Assembly (NCBI GenBank): GCA_037074615.1
Contig: CM073518.1
Coordinates: 20,722,501 to 20,786,500, forward strand
Reading direction: 5' to 3'
DNA length: 64,000 nucleotides
Source: Leucaena leucocephala
Taxonomy: Eukaryota > Streptophyta > Magnoliopsida > Fabales > Fabaceae
Shown here: positions 36,241 to 48,435 of the stretch, in pieces
Numbering within the stretch: the first letter of the stretch is position 1
Layout of the letters: each line of letters opens with the position of its first letter
The notes under the pieces: model-generated
What the model was told of the DNA's origin: nothing
What the model saw: the letters and a program-made list of their open reading frames with translations, nothing else
Databases searched by the model: none
Translations under genes and position numbers: made by a program

Positions 36241-37104
36241 ACAATATTACATAATACAACCTTGCATATATGTTATTTTTAGTTTGCTACTAGTTTGTTA
36301 CGTATTAGTTATATTACTCTGTTCGGTTCTATTTGAAATTAAGTAAAATTTTAAAACTTTATTAACCCCTTTTAAAAATTAATTTTTTTGTCCTTGCTAA
36401 ATATATTCTTAAAAAATTTTATGCTTTCCTACATAAATCTATTAATAGGGGTAAAAAAAGAAAAAAAATGTAATAAATGATCAATGTGATATCTTATTGA
36501 AAAAAATAATTGTGATGTCTTGTAAATAAGGCCTCATCACTTTTAAATGATTTATAAACAGAATTAGAGAGAATACTATCATATAATTTTTCTATCGTAT
36601 TTGTATTTGAATATTAGATTTTAAGAAGGGGTAAAAATTTAAAATTTTAAAAAATATGCAAAAGTTCAGATATACTAGTATCCCATGTTTGTGTTGGAGT
36701 AATGGTTTATGGAAGATATTGGTGGTGATATATATAGTTTCGATACATTATTGATCTGCTTATATTTTTTCATTTTAAATAATTTTTTTTACATCCACAT
36801 AATCTTTTAGTCTTTAAAATCATTCATAACTTTTACTTCACATAAATAGTGTTCTCTCAAACATTTAATACTACAAGATAAAAATAAATAAAATTTTCTA
36901 ACAATCCTTATATATTTTTTGTTTTAATTATCTAGATATTTTTCCTATATTTCAAAATCATAGACTTGTAGATTGATACGGAAGAGAGTACAGCCTCTTC
37001 ACGAAGTTATTAATTAGTGAACAGGGAAGGTTGGCCTTTAATTAATTTGCCGGCAATCCTTGTCCCTATTTCTTCAACCGCCACATTTAATTAACTACTA
37101 TCAT

Positions 37105-37730
37105 TTAACCACCCCTCTTCCTATAATTATAACACTGTCGTGAACGGGTCGTGGATAGAAGTGACACGTACGCACTCCTCTGATATTTATGAAAAATTCG
37201 ATCTCTATGTAAATGTAATGTAAAGGATGATGACATCTTTAATGATCCCCTAACACAAGGATTTACTACGCCAGGATCAGGGATCTTATTATGTGCAACT
37301 GGATTTGGATCATCTCCATCATGTATCTTTCTTTCATGAGGTTTTCCATTTTTCATATAATTTCAGGTTTTGGCTTTAGAAAGCCCAAAAACCATTTAAC
37401 CACAATAATAATACCAAGTGTTATTTCAATTTCTGCTGGAGGCAAAATTAGCCTCAAGTTAATTATGTTTATGATGACTCTATTGAAGCGATCAACCTTG
37501 TTGTGAATGAGTAGAACTCCCAAAAACCATCTTCTTATCGAAACTATCAAAAGGATTAGGGATCTTAATATGTACGAGATTTGATAATCTCCTAAGATCA
37601 CATGGGAACTTATTACGGAATGAAAACGCATGAAAAATTTAATACCTAAATTTTCATGCATTTTGAAATAAGCTGTGATACATGGGCACCTGTCGCTCAC
37701 ATCACATGGCTTCTTTAAAATATTGTCCAA
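37105..37730 (-). other. Unrecognised open frames, 83 and 125 codons
   Basis: Two overlapping minus-strand frames (37353-37730 and 37105-37356) cover a less AT-rich stretch upstream of copy C. Neither resembles a family I know, and there are no clear splice sites or promoter. The short direct motif AAGATCCCT(A/G)ATCC occurs in both halves. It could be a captured gene fragment or chance. Confidence 0.2.
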
Positions 37731-40700
37731 ATCCCATCAACTACCACGACATTTCCAAATATAGAACTGCAAAATAAGCTGAATTGTCAATCTTCGCCCT
37801 ACATTTTGCCACACAGAACTCAAAATCTAGCTTGTAATATAATTAATGCTGTTCTTTTTATATAAATGTGCGCTCCCGCGAGTAGATTCCTTAATGAAAA
37901 ATGTTGTCCTTATAATTTATCCAAATTTTCATTTTAGTCCTTGTAACTCACTCCCTCAAATTTTCAATGCCAGGCAAGCTAACACCTTGGCTTGAACTTT
38001 AACCAAAAAAAAAAATACGCGGCTTGAAATTGTTTTCAAATATGACCCATTGGTCATTACTCATTACATATATGGATCCAAAAATCAAGATTTTACACAT
38101 CTCTCCCCTATGTTGTAGATGCTAACGAATTAAGCAATGTGAAGCAGGAGCAACATATTAAAGTGTGTGTTGAAGATCGTAATGATGGAAATAGTTTGTG
38201 AAATTCCGAAAGAGCCCATTGGATATACATTTCTATACATTGGGTAATGTATCATGTAGACCACTAATTAATTAATATTGTTAATTAAATAAAATTTGAT
38301 TTATCGTTCCGATTAATTTAAAGAATCTGTGGAGTACGTAAGAAAAACTCACTTGTTGTGGCCAATCCCCGTCTTCTAACTGAGAACTTATAAGAAAATT
38401 TGCTCCACGACGAAGAGTTGTTGGGTCTCTCTCCATCTATCCAACAAAAGTATATTAATTAATAAGCATAATATAACATCTATCACTCTAATCTTATTTA
38501 TATATATCTAGTATCCTAATTATATATATTTAGCATTAATTAAGATTATATGCATTATCTATTACTTCTCCAATCATAAATATAAAAGCTAGTAGAAAGT
38601 TTAATTTTAGTTATAAACATAAAATTTTAATCCAGTTTATTTTTTATATTTATTATTTTTTAAATTAATTTACCAAATTTTAAAACTGATATATAATCTA
38701 GTCTTACATATATATTTTAGAGTGATCACGTCATATTTGTTATAATTAACTGATTTATTTAACTTCTATAATTTATTTAAATTAGTTAAATAGTTCTTAT
38801 ATTAAATACCATATAAGTATTAAATATTGTAAGGAAAATAAGAAAGAAAGAAAGTTTTTTGACTTACTTGGCCAGCATGAGTAAGACCCATCATAGCCCA
38901 AACTTTTGTACTACATGTGATCGGTTTCCTTCAAGTGGAACAAATTTCTGCAACATTATTAATCATAAAACATTTGAATTAGAGAAAAAAATGACCAAAC
39001 AAACTGACAACAACCACATAATAATAATCAAAGTGAAAAAATGAAACCTTTGTAGTGCATGAAAGATAGCTCTCTCCCCACCCACCATCTTCATTTTGTA
39101 TTGAACAAAGAAAATTCACAGCTCTACGAATGGTTTTACACTTGTCATAGGTCTTGCCGGCTACAGCAAGTCCACTAAGTGCAAACACTGTTCCATAAGG
39201 GAAGCAAATCCCCCAATTTCCGTACCATGAGCCATCTTTTGTTTGCATTTCTTCAATGTATCTCATAGCTTTGGTAACAAAATTCTCAATCTCTTTCTTC
39301 CAATGTGTTGGATACAATTCTTTAAACATAACTAAAGCCTGTGTTAGTTACCCTATGCATTCAACAGCTTCATGCTCAACCACTACGTCTTCGAAAAATT
39401 CTATCGGATTTAGAACCTAATCCTATATCCAAACAATAAAATTATAATGCATTCAAGGGCAGCCCAATGCATAAAGTTCCTATCAGATAGAGCATAAGGA
39501 GGAATATATATATATATATATATATATATACAGCCTTATCCACGTAAAATTATTGTTGTGTTGAGACTCACAATGATTATAATGCATTATTGAGTTCATT
39601 TAAAATGTGAATATAGGGTCAATGGCAACACTTCTAACCACTCTTGTGCAAGCTGATAAATCGCCTCTTTTAATCTAAAAGTAAATCATAATCAAGTTAT
39701 TTTAAAAATTATTACTCCTCCGATCCTTAATATATAATTTAATTAGGGAGTTTATATTTGTCCTAAATATAAAATATATTTTTGTATTAATAAAACATAC
39801 TTGAGATTCCTTAATGAAATAATGTCCTCTTGCAGGTGTTGGAGCAATATCCCCAACAAGATCAGTGGCAACCAAAGCTTGAATGGCAAAGCTAGCATCC
39901 CATGTTGGCTTCCAAAACTCTACATATAAAAATATCCAAAACTCTACATATAAAAATATCAAACCTCCAACTTTTATTTTATAGCTTATGAAAACAATTA
40001 GATAGTATTCAATAGAAATAATAAAGCTTAGTTATAGCTTGAATTAAAACCTGCATGGTCATGCCATCTTCTGAAAGCCACAAATAATCAGGAACCCTTC
40101 CAAGATGCTTCTTGAAGGCATCTCCATTTGGATCTTCAGCCCAACAAGCAATCATACATATTTCCTGTGACAAGTATATATAGAAGAGCATTGACTTGTA
40201 CTTAATTTCAACTCATTTGATGGTTAGTTTATTAATTAAAGAGTTAAGGTCCAATTTTATATTAAAAGTTGTCACGTAGTAGTAATGTTGCTCTATAAGA
40301 TTTTTGGGTTCAATGTCACCCCGGAAAGTTAAAAATAGAGCAATATTGCCCCTAGCTATTAAAAATATTGACAGTTAACGTTAAGTTTTTAGTAATCAAC
40401 ATTATTTTTTTAATGATTAGGATGACTTTGCTCTTTTTTTAACACTTTCAGGACTATATTGAAAAAAAAAATTCTAAAATAACATTGTTCCTACATGACA
40501 ACTTTTGAGAAAAAATTGAATCTTAACCCTTAATTAAATATAGAGATGAGACTTTCTGTACAGCTGCTGCAGTAGTTATGTATCGAGTATTCTCATCTTC
40601 ATAGTGTACATGTTTCATTGTTACTTGGAGGGCCTCTTCTATATTCCACTTGTTGAAAGGCCAACGAGTGAGAAGTGGTTCAACTAGTATATACAAACTA

Positions 40701-41226
40701 TCCCAGATAAGATCTTGTATAAAGGGATGGGGACAACTAAGATCCTCCTGTGATGTGAAAATAACATATTTTTATTAGTAAATAACGATGAAAATCAAAT
40801 CAAACTAATTAGATAATAATTCATCACCTTGGCACAAAGGTTGCGAGTTTTGTTCCAATTAATTTGATGGTAAGGTTGAAGATGAAGTTCTTGACTAAGC
40901 TGAAGAATAAAACCTCTTTCCATATAAGTAAGACATTGGCATGCAAACCGATCGACAATATATCCACATTTTAGCTGCGTTCATTTGATTGAGGTACAAC
41001 AAATTAAAGAACAAATCATTGGATAGAGCAACTCAAATTCAACATTGGAATTAGATCAAGTTATTGAGAGTTGCATATATGGTTTAATACTCCCTCCATT
41101 ACTAATTATATAGAAGCTAGATAACTAAAATATAGAGATTAAAAAAATTAGTGAAATTAATTATTTATAAAAGATGTGTATTAGTTTTCCTAAAATACTC
41201 ATTTTAGTCATTTACATTAGAAACCA

Positions 41227-41410
41227 TCCCTTGACCAACACAGAGTTGATCTAGTGGTGTAAAGCCCGCTAGATCTCTCTGGGTCTCGAATTCGAATCCC
41301 AGATAAGACACTTTGTGCTAGAAGATACAACTACGAATCTTGAAACAAAAGTAGTCAATTACTTGGTACCTAGTAATATAAAACTTATTTCCTATTTTTA
41401 TCAATTTTTC
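41227..41410 (+). mobile_element. SINE-like unit (family 2), plus strand
   Basis: The plus strand reads GTTGATCTAGTGGTGTAAAG (A-box-like) followed about 40 bases later by CGAATTCGAATCCCAG (B-box-like), the spacing of a tRNA-derived promoter. It lies in the copy E gap between exon 6 and the LINE. Ends were not resolved. Confidence 0.5.
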
Positions 41411-41741
41411 CTAAATTGCCATATTGATAATCCCTCAACAATAATCAAGTAATTTTAGAAAAAATATTTCATAATAACTAATTTAACTAACTTCCTTATT
41501 CTAATCAAATTAGTTAAATATATCATATATTAAGTACCGGAGGAGTATAATCAACAGGGATAATTTAAAAAATATTATACATTTGTGAAATGAAATAGAT
41601 TGATATCTTATATTTATATTTATGATAAAAATAAACCCCTCAACTAAACTAGCTCCTGTGTTTACAAGAGAAGTGAAGGGAGTATTTAGTAGATGAATTA
41701 GTACCTAGATGCAAAATCAAACAATTATTGTGTGGTAAATA

Positions 41742-44700
41742 CAACAACAACAACAACAACAACAAAGCCTTATCCCATTAAATGGGGTCGGCTACATGGA
41801 TCATACGACGCCATTGTGCTCTATCAAAAACTGAATCCTTGGTTAAGTTATTGACCAGGAGATCCCGCTCAATGACCTCGTTGAGCGTTTTCTTTGGCCT
41901 TCCTCTATTCCTTTTAACCGGACTCCATACGATTTGATCCACCCTCCTCACTGGCGCATCCCTTGGCCTTCTTTGTACGTGTCCAAACCACCTAAGACGG
42001 TTCTCTACCATTTTATCCTCAATAGATGCCACTCCAACTCTTCCCCGAATTTGTTCATTACGAATCTTATATTTTCTTGTATGTCCACACATCCATCTCA
42101 ACATCCTCATCTCCGCTACCCTAACTTTATGCTCTTGCTGTCCTTTTAAAGCCCAACATTCACTTCCATAAAGCATTGCTGGTCTTATAGCAGTGCGATA
42201 AAACTTTTCTTTTAATTTATCTGGTACTTTCCGATCACATATAACCCCATTAGCCTTTCTCCATTTAAACCACCCAGCGTGAATTCGATGATTAACATCC
42301 TCCAAAATTTCACCATCCTTCTGTATAATTGATTCCAAATATTTGAACTTATCTATTTGTGGAATAACTTGATCTCCCAATTTGACCTCCAAGTTATTTC
42401 TAACTTGCCTCTTATCAAAATTACAATGCATATATTCAGTCTTACTTCTACTCAGACGAAAACCCTTCGACTCTAAAGTACTTCTCTATAACTCAAGTTT
42501 AAAATTAATCTCTTCTCTTGACTCTGCCACAATAACTATATCGTCTGCAAAAAGCATGCACTTAGGGATTTCTTCTTGAATAGGCTTGGTTAGAACATCC
42601 ACTACTAGATTAAATAAATAAGGACTCAAGGATGATCCCTGATGAAGACCAATCCTTATGGAAAAATCCTTTGTTTCGCCCCCAGACGTTCTTATAGTAG
42701 TTGTTACCTCCTCATACATATCTTTTATTGCCTTGATATATGCCATGCGCACACCTTTATTTTCCAAAGCACCTCTCTTGGTACTCGATCATACGCTTTT
42801 TCTAAGTCAATGAAGACCATATGCAAGTCTCTTCTTTTGGTCCGGTACCTTTCCATTAACCCCCTTAATAAATAAATCGCCTCTATTGTAGACCTACCCG
42901 GCATAAAACCACACTGATTCTCAGAAATATCAGTCTATAATCTCAACCTGTGTTCAATTACCTTTTCCCACAACTTCATAGTGTGACTCATAAGCTTTAT
43001 CCCTCTGTAATTTGCACAATTTTAAATATCCCCTTTATTTTTATAAATAGGAACTAAAGTACTTTTCCTCCAGTCATCAGGCATTTTCTTAGAACTTAAA
43101 ATCATATTAAATAGTTTAGCAAGCCACACCACCCCCACTTCGCCTAAACACTTCCAAACTTCAATAGGAATACCGTCAGGTCCAACAGCTTTACTATTTT
43201 CCATTTTCTTAAGCGCCTCTTTAACCTCGTCAACACGGATCCTACGGTAAAATGCTAAATTTGGTTCAACTTCTCGTGTTAAATCCCCGAGCTCATAACT
43301 CGACCCTCCTCCCTCGTCATTAAACAATTTGTAAAAATAGGTCTCCCACCGTTCTTTAATATCACCATCTGTAACTAAAACCTTACCCTCTTCATCCTTA
43401 ATACATCGTACTTGATCCAAATCCCTCGATTTTCTTTCCCTATCTCTTGCAATCTTATAAATCTTTCGTTCTTCCGACTTTGTCCCTAGCTCCTTATAAA
43501 ATTCCTCAAAAGCTTTAAAACGAGCTGCACCCACCGCCTTCTTAGTTTCCTTCTTAGCTAAACGATACTTTTCCCAATTTTCAGTATTATTACATAAGTG
43601 TATAGCTTTGAAACAATCTCTCTTGTTCTTAACTTTCTCTTGTACGTCCTCATTCCACCACCAAGTCTCCTTATCTCGTCGACCAAAACCTTTAGATTCT
43701 CCCAAAATTACTTTAACAACCATTTGGACCCTCTCAGCCATTTCCTTCCACATGATATTAGCATTTTCCTGCGCCTCCCAAACCCTTTCATTTAACATAG
43801 TTCTTTTAAAAGTTTCTCTCTTCTCCCCCTTTAACTGCCACCACTTGACTCTTGTGTTTAAAACATGTTGGCGTTTTTCCTTCCTACACTTAATACGCAC
43901 GTCAAGGACCATTAACCTATGCTGGGTTGTCACCCCGTCCCCTGGAATCACTTTACAATTTGTACAAAGTCTTCTGTCATGACTCCTTACCAAAAAGAAA
44001 TCAATCTGTGACCTGTGGACCCCACTCTTGTATGTGACCAAGTGCTCCTCCCGCTTCTTAAAGCACGTGTTGACAATCTTAAGATTGTAAGCTAAGGAAA
44101 ACTCAAGAATAGATTGTCCTTCATTATTAATCTCTCCAAAACCAAAACCACCATGAGCCCCTGCATATTGCCCTGCCTCCTTACCAACATGACCTTTAAG
44201 GTCTCCACCAATAAAAATCTTCTCAGTAAGTGGTATGCTCTGAATCAACCCCTCCAAATCTTCCCAAAACTTTTCCTTAAGGTGTGCTTCTGTTCCCACT
44301 TGAGGTGCATAAGCACTAATAACGTTGATTGTATCCCTTCCAATAATTATTCTTAAAGACATAATTCTGTCATCAATCCTTTTCACATCCACCACATTCG
44401 TCTTCCACTCTTTATCCACAATTATACCAACACCATTTCTCGTACCTGTTTTACCTGTGTACCAAAATTTGAACTCATTGATTTCCCGAGATTTTTCTCC
44501 AACCCATTTAGTTTCCTGAAGGCACAAGATATTAATCTTTCGCTTTACCATTTGACCCACCACCTCCCACGCTTTTCCAGTCATAGTCCCAATATTCCAA
44601 GTGCCAAATCTAATCTTTCTCTCCTGAACTAGCTTCTTTAGCCGCCTCCGTCCATAAGAGAGAGGTAGCCCTTGCTCATTTAACACTACATCTAGGCGAC

Positions 44701-44899
44701 GATGCAGCGGCCCTTGCTCACTTCTCACTGTACTCGAGCCATACAGCGCGTTACTTACGGGCAACGACCTAGTATTAGCGCAATATCTTCGTATGTCCAT
44801 GTTCATAAGATTCGACAAATTTTTACGTTGGCTGTCGGGGCCTAACACAACCCTCCTTCTTTACCCGGGCTTAGGACCGGCTACATGCATAGGCGGAGT
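41742..44899 (-). mobile_element. RTE-clade LINE, near full length, with 17-bp target duplication
   Basis: The element lies on the minus strand. Its 3' end is a (TTG)n tail (plus-strand CAACAACAA at 41742-41763) preceded by the GACCCCATTTAATGGGATAA motif usual for plant RTE ends. The direct repeat TTATTGTGTGGTAAATA occurs at 41725-41741 and 44900-44916 and marks the insertion. It encodes an apurinic-type endonuclease and a reverse transcriptase, now disrupted. It is inserted in the degraded copy E. Confidence 0.93.
41778..44848 (-). pseudogene. LINE endonuclease/reverse transcriptase polyprotein, inactivated
   Basis: The 5' part (44848-43022) is 608 open codons. Endonuclease landmarks in order are TWNIGTMTG, CLQETKW, ISAYAPQVG, GGDLKGHVG, SQIDFFLV and TQHRLMV. 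The usual Asn of GDLNGH is Lys here. Reverse transcriptase follows with NSKAVGPDGIP, then a TAA after KNKGD, a TAG after RLRL, MPGRSTIEAI and FIDLEKAYDRVP. A reading-frame change near 42,770 looks like a 10-bp deletion between copies of GCTTTGGAAA. MLFADDIVIV keeps the catalytic DD. After another TAG near 42,486 the C-terminal part (42431-41778) runs through MLYGSECWAL and RNRGRPK. All three stops are explicable by single transitions. It cannot make an intact protein. Confidence 0.9.
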
Positions 44900-44916
44900 T
44901 TATTGTGTGGTAAATA

Positions 44917-45400
44917 TTGCAAAATAAACTGTTTACTAAGGCTAGATACTGTACTCTTCATTTCTCCTTCTCTTCTTTAGAGTTGATTATTATCAAGATT
45001 AAATTTATATTCTTTTAATCCTTAATATAAGACCTAATTTATAGTGTAAATATATTAAAAATTAAAAGAGTATTAATTAGATTTAATATCTTTTACTAAT
45101 ATTATTAGATATAAAAAATAGACAAAATATATCCAAACCATTCAGATTTAATCTTATTGTTTTATTTAATTATAACTAAGAAAGAAAAATAAATAGAGAG
45201 AATACTACAAATAAAAGTGGGCTACCAGAGAATGTGGGCCCATTATCTCTTTGATTTTTTTTTCTAAACATACCCTTATCAGAGATAATCTTATTTGAAA
45301 CATTTTGAATACTAAATATAGGCATATTTTTTAGTTAGGATTTAAATATTAATTCTCTATATTATGAGAGATTAGCCTCTTTTATTAGCCTCAATAATCG
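44917..45400. other. Copy E residual intron sequence, no gene
   Basis: AT-rich and non-coding, between the LINE and the inverted-repeat element. No trace of OSC exons 2-5 was found. Confidence 0.5.
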
Positions 45401-45404
45401 TTGG

Positions 45405-46560
45405 TAGCTCTTTGAGTATTAAATGGATTAATTTTAATTTCAACTTTGAACTCAATTATAACTATGACTCGGCAAGACTCTACTCTAAACTTTTGACACT
45501 TTTAAATTTTTATATTATTGTCCTTCTCTTCTATAACTTATCTTATGTGGCAAAAACACTCCATCCAACTCAGCTGCACGTCGCTAAAGCAGGAAGAAGA
45601 ATTGGAGGGAGAGAAAGAAGAAAGTTGCAGAGACCGAAAGGAGACGGTGGGTGAGTATAGTAAGTTGGATTCCCAGGACGAGATTCTACCCTTCTCCCTC
45701 TCCATCTCTCCATCATTGTCATCACCCATTCATAATATTTTCATAAAGTTGCAGAATACAAAAAATCTTTTCATAATCTGAGAGAACACGCAAGCATGCA
45801 TTCCGAGCTTTGTTTGAGTGGTTAATAAATAACCTGGATGTTTCAGTTCAGTGGGCTTGCGCCAGAAAGTGTAAAACTTGAGAATTTTATTCCCTGTACC
45901 TTGTTGAATTGTGGCGGAAGCTGGATTGAGATTGAGGTTATGATGATTTATTGCCAAGGAAGAAGAGGGAGGTAAAAACCAGAAATAAACAAAGTACTTC
46001 TGCATATCTTTTGCGTTCCCAGAAGCGAAAGCGAGAAACCATAGTTTGATTTAAGAGAGAGGTTCTAAAAAATATGTGAATAGGGGGACCCGAAAACCAA
46101 TCATCATCGTCCTCCTCGAAAAGTACAAAGAACATAATCCCATGAAGATGTTAAAAGTGATAGAGTTAAACAGAAAGTGAGGAGGAGGGAGACATATAGA
46201 TATCAACGATTGATGATGATGATGATGAAGAGATGGAGAGGGAGAACGATAGAGATCCGCCTTACTTTGTTGCTTCTTCTCATCTGCCAGTTCGACTCGC
46301 CCACCGTCTCCTTTTTTCTGTCTCTGCAACTTTTTTCTTCTCTCCCTCCCTCCCTCCCCTGTTCTTCTTCCTTCTTTAGTGACGTGGAGAGTTGGAAGGA
46401 GTGTTATTGGCACATAGGATGCGTTATAGAAGAGAATGATAATAATATAAAAATTTAAGAGTTTTAGGAATAAATCATAAATGAATCAAAAGTTCAAGGA
46501 TTTGAAGTCTGAGTTATAAGTGAATTTATAGTTAAAAGATTAGAAGATTAATTTTTTCTA
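45405..46560. mobile_element. Long inverted-repeat element (Mutator-like candidate)
   Basis: The plus strand at about 45,405-45,745 reappears on the minus strand at about 46,175-46,560. For example AAATTTTTATATTATTGTCC...TCTTATGTGGCAAAAACACTCC corresponds to the reverse complement ending at 46,400-46,460, and the AAAGTTGCAGAGAC and GGAGACGGTGGG blocks pair too. Arms of about 300 bp around a 430-bp core suggest a Mutator-like element or an inverted duplication. The core contains a minus-strand exon-like segment ending TGAAACATCCAG|GTTATT (45,820-45,960). The right arm and half the core also form the start of this window (copy A). A 9-bp target duplication was not found. Confidence 0.5.
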
Positions 46561-46879
46561 ATTTTAACTAAGATTAATGGGCACAGCACTTTTTCCATAA
46601 ACCCACAGTGGATGCTATTTCTTCGCAACAGACTGAACATGTGAAAATTTGATGGGGCCATCAGATAACCTGAAAGACGCCAAATTACTTTAGAAGACTA
46701 ATGGATTGGGTCCCACGAGTGACAACATATCAAACTAAGATTTTGAACGAAAAATCATCATGAAGTCTGAAAACAAAGAAAATAATTATCAAACAAATCC
46801 CATAATAAATTAATAGTATAGATTTGTTATCATTTCATATATTAAAACTTGTTAATATATTATTCTCATTTTTTTAATA

Positions 46880-47065
46880 ACCCAAAGGGCCATCTAGTGT
46901 TTGATATCTTATTATTAAGTATCTAAACAACTAATTCAGATTGAGACTTTACGACTAAGATGCTTTTTTTTATAGGTCTTTTTTAATAAGATGAGATTCG
47001 GACTTAAATTTTTTCACTTCATAATTTAGTTAGTCAATTACTATACCAAGTCTTAATGTTGTTTA
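46880..47065 (-). mobile_element. SINE-like unit (family 2), copy E intron 1
   Basis: Paralogous to 845-1040, with the same minus-strand layout; the B-box-like motif reads AAGTCCGAATCTC here. It is shared by A and E and therefore older than their duplication. Confidence 0.45.
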
Positions 47066-47870
47066 CTTGTCACTGGATAGTATTGTAAATAGGGTTGACT
47101 TTAATAAGAGGTTATTTATATATAAGCAACAAAAAAATACTTGTGGAAGGCATAAAGACAGAAGTTGAGGCTGTAGACATTTGAGACAGGCTTTAATATG
47201 CAGTTTGTCAGTTTCCTTTAAGGTTGCCAACATACGTAAGTTTTCAACTTTCTCTTTATGGACGGGTTCATCCATTTTTGTTTCATATAATAAATAAGAC
47301 AACGTAATATGGGAACGGAGTATCCACATTTAATATGTTTCTAAAATGTAAGTTAATAATGTATATTATGGTATAATGATGATTAATCTGATCCTATAAT
47401 CATAAAATAAAAACCAGAAAGTATAATTGAGTGCAAGATCAAGAGAAAGGGAACTGAAATCTCCAAAGGAGATCAGAACAAGCTTTGAAACGGAAACGAT
47501 TAGAGGAGAAGTTGCGACGAGTAGCTTCAACTTCATCTTTCTCTTCCTGGCTTCCTTCTTCACCATGAAACGCCCATGTCTGCCTCCCCACGAAGTTATT
47601 TGTACTGAATATGTATATGGATCTTTCCCTCCTTCTCCTATCTTCAGCCTCCACATTCTCTCTCCCCCCTCCCTCTCAATTTAAACCAATACCAGTTTAC
47701 CTTCCTAAGCATGCATTTGCAAATTTTGCATACACAAACCCTCCCACTATTTATCACACTCACATAATCACATGACTTCTAACTTATTTCTATATATAAT
47801 GGTTAAGAAATCATTTGAATTTTAAAATTAATCATCGAGTCTTGGTGTTCGTAATTTTAGTCTAGATATA

Positions 47871-47970
47871 ACTCAGTCCCTCAAATTTTACCTATATTAT
47901 TTAATCATTTGGTCTATGACACTCAGTCCCTCAAATTTTACCTATATTGTTTAATCATTTGGTCTATGAC
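47871..47970. repeat. 50-bp tandem duplication
   Basis: Two direct copies (47871-47920 and 47921-47970) starting ACTCAGTCCCTCAAATTTTA, differing by one base. It lies in the copy E 5' flank and is absent from the copy A flank. Confidence 0.85.
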
Positions 47971-48239
47971 TTGTCGGCTACAATTAACTCAGTTTTTAGA
48001 AGACCGGATATTTTTCTAAAATGGAAGAGACTGGTTTAATTTATTGAATGCTGATTTAATCTATATAATGGTTTGAAATCTGAGAAGTTGAGCGGAATGA
48101 GTTAAACTTCAAAATTGAATTGTAACGAGCAAAAACTATAAATTAAATAATTATTTTTTCTAATTAATTATTTTTATTGTTATTAATTTTTTATCATAAT
48201 TATAGAGTATTACCTGGTCAAAGTTAGACCCTTTGTCCG

Positions 48240-48435
48240 AATGGAACTAGTTTAGGTGCTCATCGATGTAGATCATCTATATTTAATTGTTTTTTATTGA
48301 CATTTTTTAAATTTTAAAAAATATTTTTTGAAAAAATGATTAGTTAAGAAATTATATTTCTTTTTTATTTTATACCTATTATTGGGACTTTCTAAATCAA
48401 AATCTGAACAGTCCAGAGTCCAAATCTTTTGAGCT
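48240..48435. mobile_element. Degenerate short MITE (ATAAGCTCATC family)
   Basis: It begins TTTAGGTGCTCATCGATG and shares the GAAAAAATGATTAGTTAAG core with 16300-16509. Its right side is interrupted by the foldback element that starts near 48430; a matching GATCATTTTGATGAGCGC end lies past that element at about 49,096-49,115. Confidence 0.45.

Larger units (their letters stand above)
38155..47656 (-). pseudogene. OSC copy E, deleted oxidosqualene cyclase pseudogene
   Basis: Recognisable exons: 1 47454-47656, 6 40828-40974, 7 about 40556-40747, 8 40051-40164, 9 about 39801-39919, 12 remnant about 39635-39676, 13 about 39049-39416, 14 about 38871-38947, 15 about 38354-38437, 16 remnant about 38155-38258. 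Exons 2-5, 10 and 11 are missing. Lesions: a 2-base gain at codon 15 of exon 1 (in a TA run); the exon 1 donor changed from CAGGTTCC to CAGTTCC; a 20-bp deletion in exon 6 right after the GKRF codons, giving an early stop; a lost donor after exon 7; one-base losses in exons 9 and 14; a TAA in exon 13; a truncated exon 16. Exon 8 is intact. A LINE, a SINE-like unit and an inverted-repeat element fill the gap between exons 1 and 6. Exon 6 has MWIYCR. Confidence 0.9.

Noticed and set aside
41227..41300. Possible tRNA gene
   Set aside because: A- and B-box-like motifs exist, but no acceptor stem or anticodon arm can be folded by eye; it fits a tRNA-derived SINE better.
43598..43982. Plus-strand frames inside the LINE (also 41934-42149, 42382-42579, 44114-44356)
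   Set aside because: Antisense to the endonuclease/reverse transcriptase coding strand.
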